From positions 372,001 to 436,000 of the forward strand of contig CAVOKY010000005.1 of NCBI GenBank assembly GCA_963696645.1: a stretch of 64,000 nt of DNA, given 5' to 3'. A program made the position numbers and the translations under genes. Position 1 is the stretch's first letter. Every line of letters begins with the position of its first letter. The notes beneath the pieces are model-generated. The model did no database searches. It worked only from the letters and a program-made list of their open reading frames with translations, and was not told the origin of the DNA. Source of the DNA: JAMXLO01 sp963696645 (GTDB lineage Bacteria; Pseudomonadota; Alphaproteobacteria; Acetobacterales; Acetobacteraceae). Shown in pieces: positions 18,925-26,526 of this stretch.

Positions 18925-19332
18925 CTAGTGCACCCTACCGCTCTGGTGCGGGCTGTCCAGACTGAACGCCGGGATCGCCACGTCGAAGTTCTCGCCGGAG
19001 GATGGTACAACCATGTGATAGGCGCCGACCATGAAACCCGACGGCGTATCGAGTGGCGTGCCCGAGGTGTATTCGAAGCTTTCGCCCGGCTCGAGCAGCG
19101 GCTGCTCGCCGACAACGCCGGCGCCGTGCACGTGTTGGGTGCGCCCTCGGGCGTCGGTGATCTGCCAGGTACGGCGCATGAGTTGCACGGGCTCGCGCCC
19201 CTGGTTCTCGATCTTCACCCGGTAGGCCCAGACGAAGTGGCCTTCATCCGGCTGCGATTGATCCTCCAGATAGAAGGACCGGACGGAGATACGGACGCCG
19301 CGGGTGGTCTTGGAGTAGTTTTTTTCCGCCAT
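18925..19332 (-). CDS. apaG: ApaG family protein
   Basis: This 135-residue single-domain protein has the immunoglobulin-like ApaG fold. Visible landmarks are YLEDQSQPDEGHFVWAYRVKI, the NQG strand turn, and LLEPGESFEYTSGTPLDTPSG, followed by GSYHM-like GAYHMV. ApaG was linked to Co2+/Mg2+ resistance in enterobacteria, but its biochemical role is unsettled. It lies 102 bp upstream of folE. Confidence 0.92.
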   Translation of the reverse strand: MAEKNYSKTTRGVRISVRSFYLEDQSQPDEGHFVWAYRVKIENQGREPVQLMRRTWQITDARGRTQHVHGAGVVGEQPLLEPGESFEYTSGTPLDTPSGFMVGAYHMVVPSSGENFDVAIPAFSLDSPHQSGRVH

Positions 19333-19796
19333 GGCACGACCGGTGCTGTCTCAAGGCAAGATACAAGGCGCGTTTGGCCGCACTTGTCCAGGTACGACGA
19401 CGAGCGCAGCCGTTTGCATCCTGCCGCGCCATTCATGACAGCCGGCGCGGTGCGGTTCTTGCGACGTCGGGTAGCGCAGTCCTTGCGAAACGGCGGGCTG
19501 GTGTCGCGCAGCAATCGCCAGTGCGCGCTGTCCTCGGTCAGCATTTTAGCGAACCCGACCGGCGGCAGACGCAAAAGGTCCAGCAACATCGCAGCACAGC
19601 TCCGCGGGTGACCGGACGCCCCGTGCGTGTCGACGTACCGCCGGGCATCCGCGATCATCGTTGGAGCGGCGACGATCCGCCGCGCCATCTCCGCCACCTT
19701 CAGGAAGCCGATCCACTCGTGCCGGCCGTGGAACCGGTTGCTATCACGTTCCTTTGGCGTATACCGCCAATAATTGCGAGGGAGGGACCCAGCCAA
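19215..19796 (-). CDS. Hypothetical protein, possibly degenerate
   Basis: The first hundred codons (HEWIGFLKVAEMARRIVAAP to EDSAHWRLLRDTSPPF) look like real helical protein. The remainder is basic and low in structure, and overlaps apaG by 118 bases in another frame. The most economical reading is a short gene of about 100 residues whose 3' end has decayed or carries a frameshift near 19500. The start is uncertain: the frame opens with TTG at 19796, directly against the divergent aldolase gene. Confidence 0.35.
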   Translation of the reverse strand: MAGSLPRNYWRYTPKERDSNRFHGRHEWIGFLKVAEMARRIVAAPTMIADARRYVDTHGASGHPRSCAAMLLDLLRLPPVGFAKMLTEDSAHWRLLRDTSPPFRKDCATRRRKNRTAPAVMNGAAGCKRLRSSSYLDKCGQTRLVSCLETAPVVPWRKKTTPRPPAASVSPSGPSIWRINRSRMKATSSGPTG

Positions 19797-20545
19797 TGGA
19801 CATCGAGACAGCCCCCACAGCCACTACCGACGCCGACTGGCAGGCACGCGTCGATCTCGCCGCGGTGTACCGACTGTTGGCGCATCACGGCTGGGGTGAC
19901 GTGATCTTCAATCACGCCGCCATGCGATGCCCATCCAACCCGCGCCACTTCCTCATCAAGCGCCACGAGCTGCTCTACACCGAAGTGACCGCCTCCAACC
20001 TGGTCGAAGTCAGCATGGACGACGACCTGGATGAACGGTCCGGTGTCAACCGTCCCGGCTTCACCCTGCACAGCGGCGTACTGCGCGGCCGCCCCGACGT
20101 GAACTGTTCGGTGCATGTCCACCCGGATGAGGGTGTCGCGGCGTCCGGTCTCAAGCACGGCCTGCGCATGCTGTCGCAGAGCGCCATGCGCTTCTACCAG
20201 CGGGTCGGCTACCACGACTACGAAGGCCTGACCGACGGCTTCGAGGAACGCGAACGCATCGTTGCCGCCCTGGGCAAGAACCGCGCTCTGATCATGCGCC
20301 ACCACGGCATAACCACGATCGGCGTCTCCGCGCGCGAGGCATTCAGCCTGATGAAGGAATTCGTCCGCGCGGCGCGCATCCAGTTGACGATGGAGGCGAC
20401 CGGCTCACCGCTGCTGGAGATTGCACCGGAAATCTGCGCGCACGTCGCCGCGCAATACGAACATCACGACAGGGGGCGGGCATCGGCCGAATGGCCCGCG
20501 TATCTTCGCCTGCTCGACGGTATCGACCGCGGTTATCGCGACTGA
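19796..20545 (+). CDS. Class II aldolase/adducin family protein
   Basis: This 249-residue enzyme has the class II aldolase/adducin fold, with metal-ligand motifs H-V-H-P near residue 104 and H-H-G-I-T near residue 166. Members use zinc to cleave or epimerise phosphorylated sugars; fuculose-phosphate aldolase is the model. GAGGGAGGGA at 19779-19788 sets ATG 19796 as the start. No kinase or isomerase is adjacent, so the substrate is unknown. A GNAT gene follows after 39 bases. Confidence 0.88.
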   Translation: MDIETAPTATTDADWQARVDLAAVYRLLAHHGWGDVIFNHAAMRCPSNPRHFLIKRHELLYTEVTASNLVEVSMDDDLDERSGVNRPGFTLHSGVLRGRPDVNCSVHVHPDEGVAASGLKHGLRMLSQSAMRFYQRVGYHDYEGLTDGFEERERIVAALGKNRALIMRHHGITTIGVSAREAFSLMKEFVRAARIQLTMEATGSPLLEIAPEICAHVAAQYEHHDRGRASAEWPAYLRLLDGIDRGYRD

Positions 20546-20584
20546 TTGCTGCCGTCCGGCCGCCATTCCTCGGCGGCCCGTGCC

Positions 20585-21139
20585 ATGAACCCGGCCTGGA
20601 TCGTGCACACGGCACGGCTGCTGTTGACGCCGGTGGGAGGCGCAGACCTACCCGACCTGCGCGCCATCAAGGCCGATCCACGCGTCTTCGCCGTCATGCT
20701 GGGCGGCGTTCGCTCGCCGCAAGCGACGGCGGAGGAACTGGCCGATGATGTGGTGGCCTGGGGCGCCAATGGCTTCGGCATTTGGGCAATCCGCGAGCTT
20801 GCCGGTAATGCGTTCATTGGCATCACTGGCCTGGAACGCCGACCTGACGGCATAGGTGTCGCGCTGCGCTTCGCGCTATGGCCCGAGGCCCAGGGACGCG
20901 GCTTGGCACGCGAGGCGGCTGGCGCCGCACTGCGTTTCGGTCACCAGCAGGCAGGAGTGCGGCGCATCGTCGCCGTGGCGCGGGAGAACAACTTCGCCTC
21001 GCGCATGGTACTCGGCGGCATCGGTATGACCGAGTGCGCCGGCTTTACCCAGCAAGGCTATCGCATGGTGGTCTATGAAAGCGTCGCCGATCGCAGCGCC
21101 GCTATCCCGCCTGGGCGACCTGCTGGCGCATCGCGCTGA
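20585..21139 (+). CDS. GNAT family N-acetyltransferase (RimJ/RimL-like)
   Basis: This 184-residue acetyltransferase has the RimJ/RimL layout. It starts with TARLLLTPVGGADLPDLRAI, has the CoA-binding segment LWPEAQGRGLAREAAGAALRF, and shows RIVAVARENNFASRMVLGGIGM near the end. I start it at ATG 20585, where the T-x-R-L-x-L-x-P opening strand begins immediately; the frame upstream to 20546 has no support. Its 3' end overlaps the convergent mlaC gene by 38 bases. Confidence 0.84.
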   Translation: MNPAWIVHTARLLLTPVGGADLPDLRAIKADPRVFAVMLGGVRSPQATAEELADDVVAWGANGFGIWAIRELAGNAFIGITGLERRPDGIGVALRFALWPEAQGRGLAREAAGAALRFGHQQAGVRRIVAVARENNFASRMVLGGIGMTECAGFTQQGYRMVVYESVADRSAAIPPGRPAGASR

Positions 21140-21716
21140 TCAGTGCATCGATGTTGTCGTTGTTATGGCTCAGGTAGGATGCATAATCGCTTCGTTGCGT
21201 CAGGCGAAGCGAGGTGCCCTCGGCGACCACATCGATGATCTTCGGGCTGCCGCTGGCATCGCTGATGATCCAGTCGACATTGGTCGGTGGATTGTTCGGA
21301 CGCTCCACGACAGTGGACACCACGTCGTCGTCGTCGCGACGCACCGCGCGGCCCATGGTGAAGCGGACACCCTTGTACTCGCCGAGCTTGGAGGTGATGT
21401 TGTTCACCAACACCTGATGGAACAGCTCCGTATAGCGCTTCTGCTGTTCGGGCGAGGCGTCGCGCCAGAAACGTCCCAGGCAGAATCGCGCCACGCCGTC
21501 GACATCGACACCGGAATCGACGATCTGTGTGAGCTTCTCGCGCTTGTCGCTGTTTGAGCCTGGTCCGTTGACGACGGCCACCAACTGGTCGCCGATGCTC
21601 TTGACGAATTGGCTGGCGGCATTGCTCGACTGCGCGGCAGCGCGGCCGGCAACGCCGGGCACACCGGTCAACAGCGTCGCTGTGGCCAGGATCAGAAAAT
21701 TGCGGCGGTTGGGCAT
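21102..21716 (-). CDS. mlaC: MlaC/Ttg2D family phospholipid-binding ABC transporter protein
   Basis: This 204-residue periplasmic protein has a Tat- or Sec-like leader (MPNRRNFLILATATLL then AGRAAAQ). It contains FCLGRFWRDASPEQQKRYTELF and the pattern VDWIISDASGSPKIIDVVAEGTS typical of MlaC (toluene tolerance Ttg2D). It shuttles phospholipids between the outer-membrane MlaA complex and the inner-membrane MlaFEDB transporter. It is 19 bases downstream of mlaA. The transporter genes are not in this window. Confidence 0.9.
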   Translation of the reverse strand: MPNRRNFLILATATLLTGVPGVAGRAAAQSSNAASQFVKSIGDQLVAVVNGPGSNSDKREKLTQIVDSGVDVDGVARFCLGRFWRDASPEQQKRYTELFHQVLVNNITSKLGEYKGVRFTMGRAVRRDDDDVVSTVVERPNNPPTNVDWIISDASGSPKIIDVVAEGTSLRLTQRSDYASYLSHNNDNIDALISAMRQQVAQAG

Positions 21717-21735
21717 GCTTGGTTCTCGCTTCCGG

Positions 21736-22542
21736 TCAGCGGGCGCCTGAAGGGCTGGCCTGGGTGGTGGGTTGGGGGAACCAGACAGGCACAGTCGCCC
21801 GATTGTCATTCTGCAACGTCTCGATCTGTGAGGCCCGATGCTGACGATACAGACTGCGGAATGTAGCATAGGGATCAAGTGCGGTCTTCTTGATGCTGTC
21901 GATATCATCCAGATGGCGTTCTCTCTCATCGATCGCGTCCATGCCACGGCGCGACCAGTCGAGTGCCCGTACCGCCGCGCCCTGTCCCACCCAGGTGAAC
22001 GGATCCATCGCCGCATCGACCCCAATTCCAACGGCGTCGCGAGGATCCGACGGTCCGAACAGCGGCAGGACCAGGTACGGCCCTTCCGGCACGCCCCATA
22101 ACCCCATCGTCATGCCGAAATCGGCATCGTGGTCAGGGTATCCCCACCCCTTGGCGACATCGAAGAACCCCAGAACGCCGACCGTCGTGTTGATCAGAAA
22201 GCGCATCGTGGTGTCACCGGCACGCCGCGGCTTGGCGTTCAGCACGTCGTTGCCTAGCTGTACGGGTGTGTACAGGTTGTTCAGTACGTTGTGTATGCCG
22301 TTCCGCACCGGCTGTGGCAGCAGGAAGCGGTATGCCTCAGCAAGCGGATGCAGAATGACCGTGTCGAGGCCATTGTTGAACGCATAGACGGCGCGGTTGG
22401 TTGGCTCGATCGGATCGTTCGTCGCCTTGAAGTCAGCGACAGCATCAGGGTCATTGGCGGGCGGAGGCGTGGCGCAACCGCCCAGATTGGCCAGCAACAC
22501 GGCGGTTATCACCAACAGGTGACGACGGATAGCGAGGCGCAT
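21736..22542 (-). CDS. mlaA: MlaA (VacJ) family outer-membrane lipoprotein
   Basis: This 268-residue lipoprotein has lipobox L-G-G-C (Cys23). It shows the MlaA core DPIEPTNRAVYAFNNGLD, then FLINTTVGVLGFFDVA and a GMTMGLWGVPEGPYLVLPLF loop. In the outer membrane, MlaA extracts mislocalised phospholipids and hands them to MlaC. GAGGA stands six bases before ATG 22542; a second ATG at 22545 is directly adjacent. It precedes mlaC in one transcript and is divergent from metF. Confidence 0.92.
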   Translation of the reverse strand: MRLAIRRHLLVITAVLLANLGGCATPPPANDPDAVADFKATNDPIEPTNRAVYAFNNGLDTVILHPLAEAYRFLLPQPVRNGIHNVLNNLYTPVQLGNDVLNAKPRRAGDTTMRFLINTTVGVLGFFDVAKGWGYPDHDADFGMTMGLWGVPEGPYLVLPLFGPSDPRDAVGIGVDAAMDPFTWVGQGAAVRALDWSRRGMDAIDERERHLDDIDSIKKTALDPYATFRSLYRQHRASQIETLQNDNRATVPVWFPQPTTQASPSGAR

Positions 22543-22753
22543 CATGTTCCTCGAACGAAGCACAAATGTCGGTCTGCTGCCAGAGCCGGATGGAAGGCAG
22601 CACATAGCGGCTCTGTTGCCCATCGGGAACAGGCGGAGATTGAGGTTTCCGTGAGCGACTCTAAGCACGGGCAGGCCAGAGCGCAACGTTGGAGCGGCGC
22701 GTTCGCCTGCGGTAGACCCTTGCCATACAGGGCGAACCTGGGGAAGAGAGGCC

Positions 22754-23713
22754 ATGGATGACATCGCTGACGAGCTGAACGATGGCGCAGGGTTGCGGAC
22801 ATTGGAACGGTGGCTGACCGGCCCGCGGTTCGCCGCATTGCCGGCGCGTGGTGCAGCGCAGCCTCCGCCGCTGCTGTCGTTCGAATTCTTCCCGCCAAAG
22901 ACCGACGCGCTGGAGCATCAGCTCTGGACCTGCATCCGCCGGCTGGAGCCGCTACGGCCACGCTTCGTCTCCGTCACCTATGGCGCCGGCGGCAGCACCA
23001 GGGTCCGCACGCACGCCACCGTGGGTCGTATCGTACAAGAGACCGGCCTGGTGCCGGCGGCGCATCTGACCTGCGTCGGTGCCACCCGGGGCGAAGTGGA
23101 CGAGGTGGCGCGGCAGTACTGGGAGGCCGGCGTGCGGCACATCGTCGCACTGCGTGGCGACCCACTGCCGGGCGAGGCCTACGCGCCGCATCCCGGGGGC
23201 TATCCCTTCGCCGCCGACCTGGTGGCAGGCTTGCGGCGTGTGGCAGATTTCGAAGTTTCGGTTGCGGCGTATCCGGAGACCCATCCGACCGCGCTCAGCC
23301 CGGCTGCCGATCTCGACAACCTGAAACGCAAGCTGGACGCCGGCGCAACCCGCGCGATCACCAACTTTTTTTTCGACACCGAGGTCTATCTGCGGTTCCT
23401 CGACCGTTGCCTGGCCGCGGGGATCACCGCTCCGGTGGTGCCCGGCATCATGGCGGTCACCAACTTTGCCGGCCTGATGCGCATGTCGGCGATGTGCGGC
23501 GCCAGCGTTCCCGACTGGCTCGGCCATCTGTTCGAGGGCATGGAGGACGATGCGGAGACCCGGCGCATGGTGGCGACTGTGGTCGCCGCCGAGCAGGTGC
23601 GGCTATTGCAAGCCAACGGGGTGGACGAGTTCCATTTCTACACGCTGAACCGGCCCGACCTGACCTATGCGATCGCGCATATATTGGGGGTGAGGCCGGC
23701 AGCGCCGCGATAA
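22754..23713 (+). CDS. metF: 5,10-methylenetetrahydrofolate reductase
   Basis: This 319-residue FAD enzyme reduces methylenetetrahydrofolate to 5-methyltetrahydrofolate for methionine synthesis. It has the family landmarks FEFFPPKTDALEHQLW (catalytic Glu), FVSVTYGAGGSTR, and HLTCVGATRGEVDE followed by ALRGDPL. The C-terminal FHFYTLNRPDL closes the barrel. A GGGAAGAGAGG stretch precedes the ATG. It is divergent from mlaA. Confidence 0.94.
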   Translation: MDDIADELNDGAGLRTLERWLTGPRFAALPARGAAQPPPLLSFEFFPPKTDALEHQLWTCIRRLEPLRPRFVSVTYGAGGSTRVRTHATVGRIVQETGLVPAAHLTCVGATRGEVDEVARQYWEAGVRHIVALRGDPLPGEAYAPHPGGYPFAADLVAGLRRVADFEVSVAAYPETHPTALSPAADLDNLKRKLDAGATRAITNFFFDTEVYLRFLDRCLAAGITAPVVPGIMAVTNFAGLMRMSAMCGASVPDWLGHLFEGMEDDAETRRMVATVVAAEQVRLLQANGVDEFHFYTLNRPDLTYAIAHILGVRPAAPR

Positions 23714-23740
23714 CGGGGCCCGTCAACCCCTGCTACAAGA

Positions 23741-24049
23741 TTAGCCCCTGTGGACAAACCTGATCCAGAGACGAATGCATCCGAGCAGGACGAAGCCGAG
23801 GTAGCTGGTTTCGGTCTTGTCATACCGGGTGGCAATACGCCGCTGTTCCTTGAGATGCCCAATGAAGCATCCAATGCGTGAGCGCAGCGCATAGAGTGGT
23901 TTGCTCACCGAATGCTGCAGTTTGCGGTTGCTCCTGGTCGGGATCTCGGGCGCCGTGCGACGAGCGCGCAAATCAAGACGGATCGCATCGCTGTCGTATC
24001 CCTTGTCCGCCAGCATTGCACCTGGATCGCTGTCTCGCTGCACTATCAA
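23741..24049 (-). mobile_element. IS5-family transposase C-terminal remnant
   Basis: The 102 remaining residues match the end of an IS5-type DDE transposase: LADKGYDSDAIRLDLR with the second Asp, then RRIATRYDKTETSYLGFVLL. The Y-x2-R-x3-E catalytic Glu position reads Gly (RSRIGCF), and the N-terminal two thirds is gone, so it is dead. Its upstream end abuts an IS3-type remnant at about 24048. Confidence 0.82.
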
Positions 24050-24256
24050 TCCGCCGCATGATCGCCGGATCGTCGGCTGACACCGGACACGGATCGTAAT
24101 ATAGGCTGCCGCGGCTGATCCCCAGCATCGCTGGCCTGTCGACTCAACGGCGGTCGGTGCCCACGGTCGATCATCGCCTTGCGCTCGGCAAACCCGCCCT
24201 GCCGAGCGCAGCGGACAAAAGATCGTTCTCCAGCGTTAGCTCTCCGATCCTCGGGG
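24048..24256 (-). mobile_element. IS3-family orfA/orfB junction remnant
   Basis: Reading the minus strand, one frame gives IGELTLENDLLSAALGRAG, the usual end of IS3 OrfA. A second frame gives MIDRGHRPPLSRQA, and a third gives LGISRGSLYYDPCPVSADDP, the start of IS3 OrfB. The pieces are consecutive but shifted against one another, and the rest is missing. It is a decayed remnant cut by the IS5 fragment. Confidence 0.65.
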
Positions 24257-24795
24257 CCGGCGACGCCGCAGCAAGCCGCGACGACCGAAACGCTGCGACC
24301 CTGGCCCGCTGGATCCTGGACCAGCACGCTACTGAGGTTCACGTCCACCGACTTCAGCGCGACGTTTGCCTGGTTTAACCAAGGCGTGCGATATCCACGG
24401 CACCGCCCAAGTGCTCTGTGATGCGGATCGGCTGCGGCCGCCACAGCATGGTAACACGTTCGGCCGACATGGACGGGAGGTCTACCCCGTGAATCCGAAG
24501 TTGTGGGAGACCCCGCCATGACTCAGCGTCGCTCCGTCGGCGCCGCAGCGCCAGCGACCACCGTGACACCGTTGGCACAATGGGTGTGGACAAACCGCTT
24601 CCCCCACAGTGTCGCAGAGTGTCAACAGTGTCAGACACTCTCCGAGCCGCAGCGCGGGGTGGATGTCGCGTCCAAGGAAGGAGGCGTCGCGCTGGGCACC
24701 TGAGACGGCACGTTCCTATGCAATGCGTTTGGCAGCCCAGGCCGCGATATGAAGGCGCCGGAAGCGCCGCCGAATGTCAGATCGGTGGAAGGGGT
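24257..24795. other. Intergenic region with an inverted repeat, no gene assigned
   Basis: About 540 bp between the IS remnants and the PEP-CTERM gene. Open frames here (for example minus 24375-24638) resemble nothing I can name. The only clear structure is an 8-bp stem, AGAGTGTC at 24616-24623 and GACACTCT at 24634-24641, with a 10-nt loop and extra GTGTC copies on its left side. It lacks a following T run, so a terminator is not obvious. Confidence 0.4.
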
Positions 24796-25527
24796 TCAGC
24801 CATCCTTGCGACCGCGGCGGACTACGCCCAGGCCCATGAGGCCCGCACCGACCAGCGCCAGGGTGGCCGGTTCCGGCACCTTGTGGACAGTTGTAACGTC
24901 CTTGAACGCGTAAACGATGTCGTTCCAGTCGTCGTCGGCCGCAAGGGGCAGATCTTCGGCGAAGGCAAAGGTCCAGGCGCTGTATCCGCCGTTTGCCAGG
25001 ATGAACGTATTGATTGAGGGAAGCAACGCCACGCCAGAGTGCAAGGTGGCATAGTCCGCAGCACTTGCAACGCTCTCGAAGGCGAAGTGGTACACTGGCA
25101 CGAAGGCGCCTGCGTCGGTGTTGGTATATCCAGTTGCCGCGATGTAGCTCTTTCCCGTGGTGAGATTGTTCAACGTGAAATCCAATAGGGTTCCTGCCGA
25201 CGCAACCGTTAAGGTGTCTGTGGCCCCCCGCGTCGAGGTCCTATTGTCGAATATTACGCCCGGAGGCGAACTGCCCGGCAATGTCAGTGCATCATGATCT
25301 GCGGCGCTGAAACCTACGAAAAGTGCCTCGACGGTAGTGCTTGTGGACAAGATCCCGCACGAACTGCCGTTCATGAATATCGTTCCCGATGCACCAGAAA
25401 CGGAGGGACCAGGGCACAACTGGACGGCTGCCTGCGCGCCATGTGATGCCAACGCCACGCCGATCGCGGCCACGACGCCAAGGCCGCTTCGAGGCACGGA
25501 CTGTCTGTTGCGTTCGCCATAACTCAT
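24796..25527 (-). CDS. PEP-CTERM sorting domain-containing exported protein
   Basis: This 243-residue protein has an N-terminal signal peptide (ending near ASHGAQA). The C-terminal sorting tag VPEPATLALVGAGLMGLG is followed by basic RRGRK, the PEP-CTERM pattern recognised by exosortase. The middle is beta-rich, Ser/Thr/Gly-rich, with DDDWNDIVYAF resembling DUF4114-type domains. Such proteins are exported and processed at the cell envelope, often with exopolysaccharide. No exosortase (EpsH) gene lies in the window. The gene is flanked on both sides by transposase remnants. Confidence 0.86.
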   Translation of the reverse strand: MSYGERNRQSVPRSGLGVVAAIGVALASHGAQAAVQLCPGPSVSGASGTIFMNGSSCGILSTSTTVEALFVGFSAADHDALTLPGSSPPGVIFDNRTSTRGATDTLTVASAGTLLDFTLNNLTTGKSYIAATGYTNTDAGAFVPVYHFAFESVASAADYATLHSGVALLPSINTFILANGGYSAWTFAFAEDLPLAADDDWNDIVYAFKDVTTVHKVPEPATLALVGAGLMGLGVVRRGRKDG

Positions 25528-25736
25528 GATTGCTCGCTCCCCAACTCACAAAGTGACGCTCCGACGAAGCGACCCTGGCGCCCACGCGCCAGCCTACCTC
25601 GCGGTTCAGCCAATGACATCTGCCTCCGAGCAATTTACGTGCCATATGCGGATTTATTCGATATTATAGCGAGTTATTTCTCCCGAAGGGCAGTCTCGAG
25701 CGGGGGCAAATGTCAAAGTGTAAAGTTTTCCGACGA

Positions 25737-26231
25737 CTACGCGTTGTCCCTATTGTCAGGTCGATGGATGCCCGGATGCAATTGGTCGTCAACGGCCCCG
25801 CGCGCGGAACACCACTTTCCACCCCATCCCGTTATTCGGCGGTGGTACGCCAGACGGCCGGTGGGCCCGATAGCTGTCGCCCGCAGCGTCCGCCCGATCG
25901 TGTTGTCGCTGGCGCGATCGACAATGTTCAGCTGCACGACCGCAGTTTCCAGCATTGTCAGCGTCCACCGCTTGCGGCCTTTTGGCGGCGGAGAACAGGC
26001 GAGGGCGATCAGCTTGGCCTCGGCGGCACCGTCGAAGATGCGCTGCCTGGCGGAGTTGGAGGAGTGCTTGCGGGTCAGGGCTGCATCGAGGCCTTCCTCC
26101 ACCAGCTTCTGGCGCGTGCGGGCGATGGTGTCGATGCTGGTGTCCAGTGCTGCGGCGTCTGGCGGTCGCGCGGTCACGACACATCTCCGGGCTAACCGAG
26201 ATATCAATTCAGAGATTGGCCGCAGAATCAA
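25737..26231 (-). mobile_element. IS630-family transposase N-terminal remnant
   Basis: The frame encodes the helix-turn-helix part of an IS630/ISRj-type transposase: IARTRQKLVEEGLDAALTRK, then GAAEAKLIALACSPPPKGR and RWTLTMLETAVVQLNIVD. The DDE catalytic domain that should follow is absent, and after about 25850 the frame becomes scrambled. The element is inactive. It sits just upstream of the helicase gene. Confidence 0.75.
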
Positions 26232-26526
26232 TGACGCCAGACACTAGCAGCGCGGCGACGCCACGGGCTATTCCGGCCAGGAAGGTTAACAAACAGGAAA
26301 AATCGTCCGTCATTTTCCGCGCGCCTGCCCAGTGAAACCCATCGATTTATATCGAACAGCTTGCGAGAATCGTGGTCGCGGCGTCTACCCGGACCGCGCG
26401 TTCCTCCTGCCTGGGGTCCGACCGCACCGGTACATGATCACCGCGACACCGGTTTCAAACCCGCGGTTGGCCGGGTCCGCCGCGCGCTCTATACCCTTCC
26501 CCTGTGGCGAACCATCCTCTCACACC
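26232..26526. promoter_or_regulatory. Upstream region of the uvrD-like operon
   Basis: This 295-bp stretch between the IS630 remnant and the helicase start is lower in GC than the neighbours around 26260-26350 and presumably holds the promoter. The open frame of the helicase continues upstream to 26332 but shows no helicase conservation. I cannot point to a convincing -35/-10 pair. Confidence 0.3.

Noticed and set aside
24046..24519. 157-codon minus-strand frame over the IS3 remnant
   Set aside because: It mixes pieces of several transposase frames and is not a single gene.
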